A stretch of DNA of 45,654 nt, taken from NCBI GenBank assembly GCA_018714325.1, contig DVNN01000108.1:1-45654 (forward strand), in the 5' to 3' direction. A program made the translations under genes and the position numbers. Numbering within the stretch: the first letter of the stretch is position 1; every line of letters begins with the position of its first letter. The notes beneath the pieces were generated by a model. The model searched no databases and had not been told where the DNA came from. It saw only the letters and a list, made by a program, of their open reading frames with translations. Shown in pieces: positions 32,961-41,959 of the stretch. Source of the stretch: Candidatus Pelethocola excrementipullorum. Its GTDB lineage: Bacteria; Bacillota; Clostridia; Lachnospirales; Lachnospiraceae.

Positions 32961-33587
32961 TCATTCACTTTTTATTGCTACAATACCTGCACAGTGAGAT
33001 ACCTTCTTGTATATCATGTTACTCATCGGGAGAGATTGGTTTAACTCATCAAATACCAGGTATCTTTCATCGGTATCCCATCTCACCCTATTCTCTTCTT
33101 GACAAACCATTAACTCTTCTCTGGTTTTGAAGGCCACATCGCCAATCAATATGACTCCGCCCTTCTCCAGACAGTTTAATAATTGGGTAATAAATGAAAC
33201 TTTCTCCCGATCCGTCAGATGATGGATGGCATAGGTGGTGATAATGAAATCAAACCGTATCTTTTCCAACTCCCTGGGCAGACCTTTGACAAAATCAGAA
33301 CAAACCAGTTTTGCTTCCGGCATCTTCTCTCCGGCAATCTCAATCATCTTCTCAGAAAAATCCACTCCATAGATCTCGTGCCCATCGTCATAAAGCCTTT
33401 TCGTCAACACACCCGTTCCGAATCCAACATCCAGAACCCGGGCCCGCTCTTTGCTATGTACAGCCTGATATATCCCTTCCAGAACCTCATCATAACCGGC
33501 GAAAGGATATTCTCCTTCCGCCTTACACTCGTCCACGGTTCTGTCATAGTCATCAGCCCATAGATCAAATTCTTTACTATTTAGCAT
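32961..33587 (-). CDS. Class I SAM-dependent methyltransferase
   Basis: Small-molecule or tRNA-type methyltransferase of unknown target. The 208 residues have a standard SAM fold: motif I VLDVGFGTGVLTK (about 60), GVDFSEKMIEIA (motif II), FDFIITTYAIHHL (motif IV) and LEKGGVILIGDV. The track start is seven residues earlier; no ribosome site supports it, while GAGAG upstream of the ATG at 33587 gives weak support. A hairpin TGGCTGAT/ATCAGCCA lies about 30 bases upstream. It stands alone between the VanR gene and a terminator. Confidence 0.85.
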   Translation of the reverse strand: MLNSKEFDLWADDYDRTVDECKAEGEYPFAGYDEVLEGIYQAVHSKERARVLDVGFGTGVLTKRLYDDGHEIYGVDFSEKMIEIAGEKMPEAKLVCSDFVKGLPRELEKIRFDFIITTYAIHHLTDREKVSFITQLLNCLEKGGVILIGDVAFKTREELMVCQEENRVRWDTDERYLVFDELNQSLPMSNMIYKKVSHCAGIVAIKSE

Positions 33588-33648
33588 CCTGCAATTTCTC
33601 TCTTTCATATTATGGCCTGGCTGATATATGTGGCGAATCAGCCATTGG

Positions 33649-33727
33649 AAAAAGGGCTGACAAACTGAAGGAAAACCCTACACACTTAAAGTATGTTGAA
33701 GTTTTTCCTGCATCTTGCAGCCCTTTT
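33649..33727. terminator. Long hairpin terminator
   Basis: AAAGGGCTG and CAGCCCTTT form the outer stem; AGGAAAAC / GTTTTTCCT form a second one inside. Run of A before and T after suit both strands. It ends the cytidylate-kinase-like gene and the liv operon on the minus strand. Confidence 0.65.
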
Positions 33728-33734
33728 CCTGATA

Positions 33735-34358
33735 TTACAGATCGAACCGATTGTTCCGGTAAGATAAAATTTCTTTTTTACACTTCTCAAATCCCAGCTT
33801 TCCGCTGTCGATACACAGGTCATAATGTCTGGCATCCCACCAATCCTGACCGGTGTAATACTTATAGTATTCACCACGGTACTTGTCGGTCTTATTGATG
33901 AATTTATCCATCTCCCGGATGCTCATACTGTTGCGCTCCATGGCTCTTGCCAGGCAAAATTCTCTGTCGGCATGAACGAATACACTCATCACGTTAGGAT
34001 AGTTCCTAAGGACGAAGTCCGCACAGCGGCCTACGATTACACATGATTCTGTCTCAGCCAGTTTCTTAATAATCTTGGCCTGATAATTAAACAGGTTCCT
34101 GGTGGAGACGAAATCGTCGGAATCCGGTGGAATGAGTTCCCCTTCATACACACTTTTGGATATTCTGAATAGTGTAGTACCCTTTAGTTTTTCATCGGCT
34201 TCCACAAACAACTTTTCATTGATTCCGCTGTCCTCAGATGCCAAACGCAGGATATCCCTGTTGTAAAACGGAATCCCCAATTCATCCGCAACCATCTGTC
34301 CGATGGTCTTACCACCACTTCCATACTGTCTCGCAATGGTAATTACGATGTTATCCAT
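33735..34358 (-). CDS. Cytidylate-kinase-like P-loop protein
   Basis: Member of the cytidylate kinase-like (AAA_26) family; true substrate unknown. The 207 residues start with a P-loop variant ARQYGSGGKTIG and continue with GIPFYNRDIL, VIVGRCADFVL, and the helical lid region RNSMSIREMDKFI ending in a GQDWWDARHYDLCIDS motif. The ATG at 34358 follows AAAGGAGG; the track start is eight residues earlier. It lies 39 bases after livF with no terminator between, so it is probably the last gene of the liv transcript. Confidence 0.85.
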   Translation of the reverse strand: MDNIVITIARQYGSGGKTIGQMVADELGIPFYNRDILRLASEDSGINEKLFVEADEKLKGTTLFRISKSVYEGELIPPDSDDFVSTRNLFNYQAKIIKKLAETESCVIVGRCADFVLRNYPNVMSVFVHADREFCLARAMERNSMSIREMDKFINKTDKYRGEYYKYYTGQDWWDARHYDLCIDSGKLGFEKCKKEILSYRNNRFDL

Positions 34359-34397
34359 AGCTTCAACCTCCTTTTTCTCCAATCAAGCCTGAGTGGT

Positions 34398-35108
34398 TTA
34401 CTCGCCTAAATATGCCTTCTTAATTGAGTCGTCGTTCATCAGCACTTCTGCATCACCGGACAGAACAATGTTCCCCGTCTCCAATACATATGCGCGGTTG
34501 GCGATGGATAATGCCTTCTTGGCATTCTGTTCCACCAAAAGTACGGTGGTTCCGCCGGCGCTTACCTCTTCTATAATGTTAAAGATCTCATTGACAAAGA
34601 TCGGTGAGAGTCCCATCGAGGGCTCATCCATTACAATCATCTTGGGACGAGACATCAGTGCTCGTCCCATGGCCAACATCTGCTGTTCTCCTCCCGACAA
34701 TGTTCCTGCCCGCTGGTTTTTACGCTCTTCCAACCTTGGAAAACGCTTATATACATTGGACAGACTTTCTGCGATTTCATTTTTATCTTTACGGGTATAG
34801 GCACCCATCTTCAGATTCTCATACACGCTTAGCTGGGAGAACACACGCCTTCCTTCGGGTACATGGGCAATTCCCATCTCCACAATCTTATGGGCCGGCA
34901 TCTTTGTGATATCATGGCCTTCAAATTCGATGGAACCCTGCTCCGCCTGCAACAGACCTGTCAAGGAATGGAGCGTGGTGGTCTTTCCTGCGCCATTGGC
35001 ACCGATCAGAGCGATAACCTCTCCTTGGTTTACCTCGAAGGATATCCCTTTCAGTGCCTGAATCACGCCATAGTATACTTGTAAATCTTTTACTTCTAAC
35101 ATTGCCAT
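34398..35108 (-). CDS. livF: Branched-chain amino acid ABC transporter ATP-binding protein LivF
   Basis: One of two ATPases of the high-affinity leucine/isoleucine/valine importer. The 236 residues contain Walker A GANGAGKTTTLHSL, Q-loop, signature LSGGEQQMLAMGRALMSRPK, Walker B MIVMDEPSMGLSP and the LVEQN switch, all matching LivF. AGGAGG precedes the ATG eight bases on. It is the downstream-most liv gene here, 12 bases after livG. Confidence 0.96.
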   Translation of the reverse strand: MAMLEVKDLQVYYGVIQALKGISFEVNQGEVIALIGANGAGKTTTLHSLTGLLQAEQGSIEFEGHDITKMPAHKIVEMGIAHVPEGRRVFSQLSVYENLKMGAYTRKDKNEIAESLSNVYKRFPRLEERKNQRAGTLSGGEQQMLAMGRALMSRPKMIVMDEPSMGLSPIFVNEIFNIIEEVSAGGTTVLLVEQNAKKALSIANRAYVLETGNIVLSGDAEVLMNDDSIKKAYLGE

Positions 35109-35120
35109 TTCGCGTTCCTC

Positions 35121-35879
35121 CTATTCGCCCAGATAAGCAGTGATAACTGCAGGGTCATTCAAAACAAATGCCGTCTTGCCCTGAGTGAGCACCTGGCCGA
35201 AGTTGAGCACGGTCAGTTCCTCACAGATTCCGCCTACCAGTTTCATATCATGTTCGATTAAGAGAATCGTCATGTCAAAATGATCCCTTACGAAGCGTAT
35301 GGTATCCATCAGCTCCTGGGTCTCATTTGGGTTCATACCAGCTGCCGGCTCATCCAGCAGTAACAACTTAGGCTCGGTGGCCAAAGCTCTTGCAATCTCC
35401 AGCTTCCGCTGTTTACCATATGGCAGATTACTTGCCAGGTAATTCACTTCCTTATCCAGGTCGAATACCTTCAGAATCTCCATGGCACGTTCGTCCATCT
35501 CCTTCTCCAACTTATAATACTTGGGAAGGCGCAAGATGCCTGTGACAGTGGAGTATTTATAATGGTTATGCAGTCCTGCCTTAACATTATCCAGCACGGT
35601 CATATCCTTGAACAGACGAATATTCTGGAAGGTTCTGGCCACGCCCGACTTATTGATCTCTATGGTGCTGCGGCCGGTGATATCCTTGCCATCCAGTTTG
35701 ACAATTCCTTCATTAGGCTTATAAACGCCAGTCAGCAGGTTAAACACGGTGGTCTTTCCCGCGCCGTTGGGGCCTATCAGGCCATAGAGCTGGCCCTTAT
35801 TAATCTTCAGGTTAAAATTATCCACAGCTTGAAGGCCGCCAAAAGCGATGGATAGATTACTTACTTCTAACATTGCCAT
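35121..35879 (-). CDS. livG: Branched-chain amino acid ABC transporter ATP-binding protein LivG
   Basis: The second ATPase of the Liv importer. The 252-residue protein has Walker A GPNGAGKTTVFNLLTGVY, an insertion with GVARTFQNIRLF typical of LivG, signature LPYGKQRKLEIARALATEPK, and Walker B LLLLDEPAAGMNP. It begins with the same MAMLEV opening as LivF. AAGGAGG lies 11 bases upstream, inside the end of livM. The C-terminus VITAYLGE is family-typical. Confidence 0.96.
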   Translation of the reverse strand: MAMLEVSNLSIAFGGLQAVDNFNLKINKGQLYGLIGPNGAGKTTVFNLLTGVYKPNEGIVKLDGKDITGRSTIEINKSGVARTFQNIRLFKDMTVLDNVKAGLHNHYKYSTVTGILRLPKYYKLEKEMDERAMEILKVFDLDKEVNYLASNLPYGKQRKLEIARALATEPKLLLLDEPAAGMNPNETQELMDTIRFVRDHFDMTILLIEHDMKLVGGICEELTVLNFGQVLTQGKTAFVLNDPAVITAYLGE

Positions 35880-35882
35880 AAT

Positions 35883-36959
35883 TTAAGCTGCCTCCTTCTT
35901 ATCGGTTTTCTGTTTCTTTCCCTTAAATTTGGCTTTCACCCGCTCTCTCCAGTTGATGGCAGAAGGTGCCCAGTTAAAGAGCATCATCGCGATCAACACG
36001 ATTGCATAGATCAGCATACGGTAATCAGACAGACCGCGGAGCATCTCCGGAAGCGCTGTCAGTATTACAGCTGCGATGATGGAGCCCCGGATGCTTCCAA
36101 TTCCGCCCAGAACCACGAATACCAGAATCAGGATTGAAGTATTATAATCAAACTTCTTCACGGTCAGGGTGGATAGATTGTGGGCATAGAGCACACCCGC
36201 CACACCAGCAAGGGCGGCCGAGATTGAAAATGCCATCAATTTATACTTTGTAATATTAATTCCCACAGATTCCGCAGCAATTCGGTTGTCACGGATGGAC
36301 ATGATCGCACGTCCGCTTCTGGAATGAATCAGATTCAACACGATAAACAAGGTGATCAGTATCAGTATCACCCCTATTGTAAAAGTGGAATCCTTAGGAG
36401 TCCCTGTAATACCAAGGGCACCGTTGATGATTACCGTACCATCAGCCTCCATATTCAGGCTGGCAGCATCGCTGACAGAAAAATGAAGTCCATTGCTGTC
36501 CATGCCGATATATAGTACATTCATCAGATTCTTGATAATTTCACCGAAGGCCAGAGTAACGATAGCCAGGTAATCACCGCGCAGTCTCAACACGGGGATT
36601 CCAATCACAATACCGAAGATTCCGGCCACGAGCGCTCCTACCAAAATTGCCAGGATAAAGCGAACCATTCCCGGCATCCCCTCTCCCACAGCTTTGGAGA
36701 AAAATGCACTGGCATAGGCTCCTACACACATGAATCCCGCATGACCCAGGCTCAGCTCACCGGAGATACCTACCACAAGATTCAAGGATATCGCGGCGAT
36801 TGCATAGACACAAAGCGGCACCAACAGTCCCTGCAAAAGGCTGGAAATATTGCCGGAAGTCACCAGGATCTGCATGATGATAAAGGCCACGACCACAATC
36901 CCATATGTTATCAGATTATTTTTAGTTATTTTGTTCATCTTCATTAAGTTCTTCTTCAT
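35883..36959 (-). CDS. livM: Branched-chain amino acid ABC transporter permease LivM
   Basis: One of the two integral membrane subunits. The 358 residues have about ten hydrophobic segments, the family loop GELSLGHAGFMCVGAYASA, and the conserved cytoplasmic EAA-like loop SIRDNRIAAESVGIN. The C-terminus is Lys-rich. The ATG at 36959 with AAGGTGG eight bases upstream is preferred over the track's GTG three codons earlier. It starts 10 bases after livH. Confidence 0.95.
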   Translation of the reverse strand: MKKNLMKMNKITKNNLITYGIVVVAFIIMQILVTSGNISSLLQGLLVPLCVYAIAAISLNLVVGISGELSLGHAGFMCVGAYASAFFSKAVGEGMPGMVRFILAILVGALVAGIFGIVIGIPVLRLRGDYLAIVTLAFGEIIKNLMNVLYIGMDSNGLHFSVSDAASLNMEADGTVIINGALGITGTPKDSTFTIGVILILITLFIVLNLIHSRSGRAIMSIRDNRIAAESVGINITKYKLMAFSISAALAGVAGVLYAHNLSTLTVKKFDYNTSILILVFVVLGGIGSIRGSIIAAVILTALPEMLRGLSDYRMLIYAIVLIAMMLFNWAPSAINWRERVKAKFKGKKQKTDKKEAA

Positions 36960-36969
36960 ACCGCCCACC

Positions 36970-37854
36970 TTATACTTTCTCTTGAATGTTCTTTCCGAAC
37001 AGACCAGTTGGTTTTACGAGCAGCACGACAATAAGAACGGCAAATACAATTGCATCCGCCACCTGAGAAGATATGTAGGCTTTTCCCATGATTTCGATGA
37101 TTCCTAAAAGAATTCCGCCTACCATGGCTCCCGGGATGGATCCGATTCCACCGAATACAGCCGCTACGAACGCCTTGATACCCGGCATAGCTCCGGTATA
37201 AGGAGTTAAGGTAGGATAAGCAGAACAAAGCAGTACACCTGCGATAGCCGCCAGGGCAGAGCCTATTGCAAAAGTAAGTGAGATGGTACCATTTACGTTG
37301 ATACCCATCAGCTGAGCAGCCCCACGGTCTTCAGAAACCGCCTGCATGGCCTGGCCAGGTTTTGTCTTATTAACAAATAAGGTAAGTCCAAGCATAATGA
37401 TGATACAGGCAAATATAGTAACAATTGTTGTGCCTGTGATTATCAGCTTTCCTCCCGCCAAAGTCAGGGCTGGAATGTTGACGATGTTTGTAAAGGACTT
37501 AGCGCTCGCCCCGAATACCAGCAGGGCAATATTCTGCAGCAGATAGCTGACACCAATTGCGGTAATCAGTACCGCCAGCGGAGAAGCCGCATTACGCAGC
37601 GGTTTATACGCGATTTTCTCGATGGTCATACCGAGGATTGTACATGCTGCCATGGAAATCAGGACAGCGAGCAGGGGATTCACTCCAGCTCCGGTCATCA
37701 TCGTAAGCACCACATATGCGCCGATCATGATAACGTCTCCATGAGCAAAGTTCAACATCTTTGCTATACCATACACCATTGTGTATCCAAGAGCGATGAT
37801 CGCATATACACTGCCCAGACTTATACCATTAATCAGATAAGATATAAAACTCAT
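36970..37854 (-). CDS. livH: Branched-chain amino acid ABC transporter permease LivH
   Basis: Second membrane subunit of the Liv importer. The 294 residues start MSFISYLINGISLGSVYAIIALG and keep the LivH elements LNFAHGDVIMIGAY and the cytoplasmic loop AVSEDRGAAQLMGIN. About eight hydrophobic segments are visible. An AGAGGTGCACT site precedes the ATG. It is 230 bases downstream of livK, a gap holding a strong hairpin, so livK and livHMGF may be expressed at different levels. Confidence 0.96.
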   Translation of the reverse strand: MSFISYLINGISLGSVYAIIALGYTMVYGIAKMLNFAHGDVIMIGAYVVLTMMTGAGVNPLLAVLISMAACTILGMTIEKIAYKPLRNAASPLAVLITAIGVSYLLQNIALLVFGASAKSFTNIVNIPALTLAGGKLIITGTTIVTIFACIIIMLGLTLFVNKTKPGQAMQAVSEDRGAAQLMGINVNGTISLTFAIGSALAAIAGVLLCSAYPTLTPYTGAMPGIKAFVAAVFGGIGSIPGAMVGGILLGIIEIMGKAYISSQVADAIVFAVLIVVLLVKPTGLFGKNIQEKV

Positions 37855-37987
37855 AGTGCACCTCTTAAAATATTTTTTTCATTTGCCTATTATAGCATAG
37901 AATTTATTGTTTTAGCAACAAATATGGAAATACTTCGACCGTTTCCTCGGATTTCCTCTTGAAAATAAGAAAAGGACAAATCCCATC

Positions 37988-38031
37988 CTGTTTGGGGGCA
38001 GTGATTGTTATATACAATCGCCGTCCCCAAC
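37988..38031. promoter_or_regulatory. Hairpin in the livK-livH gap
   Basis: CTGTTTGGGGGCAGTGATTGT pairs with ACAATCGCCGTCCCCAACAG around a TATATA-type loop. It lies between the binding protein gene and the permease gene on the transcribed strand; a weak terminator or processing stem that lets more binding protein than permease be made is plausible. A GTCCTTTTCTT tract lies further downstream. Confidence 0.55.
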
Positions 38032-38084
38032 AGAACAAGATATGTCCCCAAACCTTCGGTACATCACTGAACCGAAATGATTAA

Positions 38085-39275
38085 TTACATGGCGGTATAA
38101 GCACCATTCTGGATTACAACTGCCTTAGGCTCTTTGCTCGGCTCACCATCTTCTGTCCAGCTGATGGTTCCTGTCACGCCATTCAGTGTGATCTCTGTCA
38201 TGGAAACCTTCAGAGCATCACAGATATCTGATGCGTTCATGTCAGCTGTAATTCCTGCCTTTTCAGCAGCATCTTTGATTGCATAGATGCCATCATATGC
38301 ATCGGCCGCAAACTGAATCGGTGTTTCATTATTGTATGCTTCCGCATATGCTTTTACAAAGTGCTGGGTAGCTTCATCCTCAGCATCGGCTGCAAATGGT
38401 GTCAGGAGCATTACGCCCTCAGCCAAAGTGGTATCAAAGTTTTCAACACCCAGGATTCCATCCAGTCCATCACATCCAAAGAACTGAGTATCAAATCCGA
38501 TATCGGCTGCCTGTTTCAGGATCAATGCTGTCTCCTGATAATAAATTGGAAGGAATACCAGCTCAGCGCCGCCGTCTTTGGCTTTCTGGAGCTGTACCTT
38601 AAAGTCTGCCTTACTGTCGGCTGTAAAAGCCTCAGATGCTACGATTTCCAGTCCCTGATTAGCTGCTTCTGCCGCAAAGCTCTCATAGATACCGGATGAA
38701 TATGGATCGGAGCTGTCATAGATAGCAGCTACCTTGGTTGCCAGCTTGTTCTGTCCGATGTACTCAGCAGATTTCGTACCCTGAGCCGGATCGGAGAAAC
38801 AAACACGGAATGCGTTTGGAGTGGAAATACACTCCAATGCTGTTCCGGATGGACTTAGCAGGAACATATTGTCATTGGACGCTTCTGCATTAACTGCGAT
38901 ACAAGGCGCACTTGTTACTGTGCCCAGCAGCATCTGCATGCCCCAGTCTTTCAGCGTATTATATGCATTGACGGATTTTTCAGCATCATGTTCATCATCT
39001 TCGAATTTGAACTCGATTGGAGTACCATTAATTCCGCCGGCTGCGTTGATTTCTTCCACTGCCAGCTTTGCACCTTTCTCTACAGCATCTCCGTAGGCTG
39101 CTGCAGCACCGGTTACAGGACCGATACCACCAATCTTATACACGGTTCCATCCGCCGCACTGGAAGCTGAACTTCCAGTTGATGTATCATTATTTTTACT
39201 TCCGCATCCAGCGAGGCTGGCCGCCGCTAAAGTTGCGGTAAGCGCAAGACCCACAAACTTTTTCATATTCTTCAT
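38085..39275 (-). CDS. livK: Branched-chain amino acid ABC transporter substrate-binding lipoprotein
   Basis: Captures branched-chain amino acids outside the cell and delivers them to LivHM. The 396 residues have a lipoprotein signal with lipobox LAGC (Cys23), a Ser/Thr/Asn-rich spacer and a periplasmic-binding type I fold (about 45-395; GPVTGAAAAYGDAVEKGAKLAVEEIN, DDEHDAEKSVNAYN, SDPYSSGIYESFA). AGGAGGAGAGAAA precedes ATG. It is the first gene of the liv locus behind a consensus-like promoter. Confidence 0.96.
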   Translation of the reverse strand: MKNMKKFVGLALTATLAAASLAGCGSKNNDTSTGSSASSAADGTVYKIGGIGPVTGAAAAYGDAVEKGAKLAVEEINAAGGINGTPIEFKFEDDEHDAEKSVNAYNTLKDWGMQMLLGTVTSAPCIAVNAEASNDNMFLLSPSGTALECISTPNAFRVCFSDPAQGTKSAEYIGQNKLATKVAAIYDSSDPYSSGIYESFAAEAANQGLEIVASEAFTADSKADFKVQLQKAKDGGAELVFLPIYYQETALILKQAADIGFDTQFFGCDGLDGILGVENFDTTLAEGVMLLTPFAADAEDEATQHFVKAYAEAYNNETPIQFAADAYDGIYAIKDAAEKAGITADMNASDICDALKVSMTEITLNGVTGTISWTEDGEPSKEPKAVVIQNGAYTAM

Positions 39276-39320
39276 TTTCTCTCCTCCTGTTAATTACCTC
39301 AATATTTCATATATTGCATT

Positions 39321-39349
39321 ATATTACCCTTAAAATCTTCGTTTGTCAA
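39321..39349 (-). promoter_or_regulatory. livK promoter
   Basis: On the minus strand TTGACA (39344-39349) and TAATAT (39321-39326) are 17 bases apart. An overlapping TATAAT lies three bases further downstream. It sits in the 83-base gap after sbcC. Confidence 0.65.
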
Positions 39350-39358
39350 TGAGAAATG

Positions 39359-41959
39359 CTAGAATTTCCATTTTATTTCACTACCGTTTGCGGTCTTATG
39401 AACCAAAAGCTGCCGGTCAATGTTTTCTTTCATCTCCGGAACGTGGGAGATGATTCCAATCAGCCTGGAATCCCCGGCCAATTCCTGCAGCACCTGGATT
39501 GCGCGGCTTCTCGTCTCGTCATCCAGGGAGCCGAATCCTTCATCGATAAACATGGTATCGATGGAAACAGATCCGGCCGATGCCGAAATAACGTCGGAAA
39601 GCCCCAATGCCATGGCGAGTGCCGCCATAAATGATTCCCCACCGGAAAGTGTCTTAACGTCCCTCGACTTTCCGGTGGCCAGTGTATACACATTCAGATC
39701 CAGCCCGGCTGAGCCTTTCAAGGAGGAATCTCCGATACTCCGGCATTGCAGTTTCATCTGATTATTACTCATGGAGAGAAGTCTTTGATTGGCTGCTGCC
39801 AAAATCTTCTGAAAATACTGCCTTTGGACATAAGTCTCAAAATCAATCCCGGCCTTTCCCTTCAGCTTACCCGAAGCCGTCCGGTACAGGTTGTCGGCCA
39901 ACAGAAACTCTTTTTGTAGTCTTCCGGCCTGTCTCATCTCCTTTTGAAGCCTCTCTTCTGCCTTTCGGTTCTGAGTACAGATGGAGGAGATTCGGTTCTT
40001 TTCTTCCAACAGGTACTGTCTGGCTTCCATTTCTCTTTGAAGGCTTTCCTTCACTTCAGAAGTATCCACCAGCTCCAGACCTTCCGTATGCTTCTGCAGT
40101 GTTTCCAACTCCGTGACCGTACGGTTCCACCGGATCTGATAATCCTCGATTCGTCTCTGAAGCTTTCGGCATGCTTCGGGACTTTGATAAGCCTTACGAT
40201 ACTCCTCTTCCCCGGAAAATCCAGATGATGACAATGCTGCCTCATAGAGACTCTTCATCTCCTGAACCTCGGCACGTTGGCCATCCAGCTGTTCCAGGTT
40301 TGCGGTCAGCGCAGCCCTTCCATTCTTTCGTTGGCTTTCAGCCCATTGGGCCCGCTCTTTCAGGCTCTGGATATCCTGTTGGCATTTCTTTTCCCAGTTC
40401 CGGCGTTCATTCTCAGACAGTACGAGATTCGCTTCCGCCGAATCAGCTCCAACTTCCTCTGATTCCTCAGGGAAATCACTCTTAAATTGCTGTAGCAGCA
40501 GTTCCAGCCTGCTCTTCACTCCAGCCGCGGCCGCCGACTTCTTCTCCGCAGCTTTAGAAGCTTGTCCGCCTTCACGCTGGGCTTCCTTTACCTGAGCCTC
40601 CGTCACCGGATAATCCGGCAATGGAGCCGGATTCGGATGCTCCAAAGCCCCACATACAGGACAAGGGATTCCCTTAACCAGATGATCCCTTGCCAGAATC
40701 CCGGCCTGTTCTTTCAGGAATAACTCCTGTAGCTGCCTGGCATTCTCCTGTTTATGGGATAGCTCATCCAGTGCTTCCTTCAAATCTTGCTGATGCTTAA
40801 GCAGATCTCTTTGTTCCAGAGCGATTTTCTCCCTGGCAAACTGAAGACGGCGGCTCCCATAGAGCCTTTCTGCCTCAATCTGGACCTCCCTGCTGCGCTC
40901 CAACTCTTCTTCCAGCTGTTTCGAGCGTTCTTCCAGCCTTTTTTGCCGGGTAACAGCCCTTTTATAGCCTTCTTCCTGCTCCCAGACCTGGTCTGCACGC
41001 AATGCTGCAGCCAATGCTTTCCTACGCTCTTCCTGAAGGTTCTGCTCTTCTTTCAGCTCACCGATTCTCTGTTCCGCGTCTGCTCTCTCCCTCAGGCTCT
41101 TATTTGCCGCTTCCAGCCGTCCAAGCTTCCCATTCTCTTCCAGCACTTTCGCTTCCCTCTCATCCAGCTTTTGCTGAACCTCGGCCAGCTTCTGTTCCTG
41201 TTCCTCCAGGATCTGAGAGAGAAGGGGTAAAATCTGATCCAGCGACATATCTTTTCTGCTTTTCAGGCCACTCCAATCTTCATACAAGGTCTCATCGGCC
41301 GTGCATCCAACGGTTTCCACCAGAACGGTGACTCGTTCATTTAAGGAGGACAATTCCCCCCTTAATCCGGCGGTCTGGCGTCCGAGTTCCTCCTCCACTC
41401 TCCAGTAGAGGCTCGTATGGAAGATATTGGAGAAAATCTTCTTCCTGTCATCGGTACTGGCATGAAGTAGTTTCAGGAACTCTCCCTGAGCAATCATGGC
41501 GATCTGGGTAAATTGATCCCGATCCAAGCCGATGATTTCCTGGATTTTCCCATTGGTCTCGTTCATTCTGCCCCGGAATACCGTTCCATCCGGCAAAGTC
41601 AGCTCCACGGAGGGGCTTTCTCTGGTCAATTGGTTTCCATCCTTACCCTTCCGCTTCTTTTCCCGCTCATACTCCGGATTTCTGCGAATGGTATATTCCT
41701 CCTCGCGGTACTGAAAGGTGTATTCCACATAGGTTTCATCCGATGGCGTGGCATATTGGCTGCGCATCATCTTCCCATCCCTTTTACCGCCGCTGGTGGT
41801 ACCATAGAGGGCAAAGGTGATTCCATCAAAAACCGTGGTCTTCCCCGCACCGGTATCTCCGGTAATCAGAAAGATCCCATTCTTCACCGCTTTAAAGTCA
41901 ATCTCCACCCGCCCCGCATAGGAACCAAAGGCAGACAGTATCAGCTTTACTGGCTTCAT
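39359..41959 (-). CDS. sbcC: DNA double-strand-end exonuclease subunit SbcC
   Basis: ATPase of the SbcCD complex, which opens hairpins and cleans DNA ends. The protein has Walker A GDTGAGKTTVFDGITFALYG near residue 35, Q-loop FTQIAMIAQGEF, two long coiled coils (about 190-400 and 480-690), a zinc-hook CPVC near residue 435, and the C-terminal signature LSGGESFMAALAMALGLSD with Walker B TMFIDEGFGSLD. At 866 residues it is shorter than the 1000 or more common in the family, mainly in the coiled coil. It overlaps sbcD by 4 bases. Confidence 0.95.
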   Translation of the reverse strand: MKPVKLILSAFGSYAGRVEIDFKAVKNGIFLITGDTGAGKTTVFDGITFALYGTTSGGKRDGKMMRSQYATPSDETYVEYTFQYREEEYTIRRNPEYEREKKRKGKDGNQLTRESPSVELTLPDGTVFRGRMNETNGKIQEIIGLDRDQFTQIAMIAQGEFLKLLHASTDDRKKIFSNIFHTSLYWRVEEELGRQTAGLRGELSSLNERVTVLVETVGCTADETLYEDWSGLKSRKDMSLDQILPLLSQILEEQEQKLAEVQQKLDEREAKVLEENGKLGRLEAANKSLRERADAEQRIGELKEEQNLQEERRKALAAALRADQVWEQEEGYKRAVTRQKRLEERSKQLEEELERSREVQIEAERLYGSRRLQFAREKIALEQRDLLKHQQDLKEALDELSHKQENARQLQELFLKEQAGILARDHLVKGIPCPVCGALEHPNPAPLPDYPVTEAQVKEAQREGGQASKAAEKKSAAAAGVKSRLELLLQQFKSDFPEESEEVGADSAEANLVLSENERRNWEKKCQQDIQSLKERAQWAESQRKNGRAALTANLEQLDGQRAEVQEMKSLYEAALSSSGFSGEEEYRKAYQSPEACRKLQRRIEDYQIRWNRTVTELETLQKHTEGLELVDTSEVKESLQREMEARQYLLEEKNRISSICTQNRKAEERLQKEMRQAGRLQKEFLLADNLYRTASGKLKGKAGIDFETYVQRQYFQKILAAANQRLLSMSNNQMKLQCRSIGDSSLKGSAGLDLNVYTLATGKSRDVKTLSGGESFMAALAMALGLSDVISASAGSVSIDTMFIDEGFGSLDDETRSRAIQVLQELAGDSRLIGIISHVPEMKENIDRQLLVHKTANGSEIKWKF

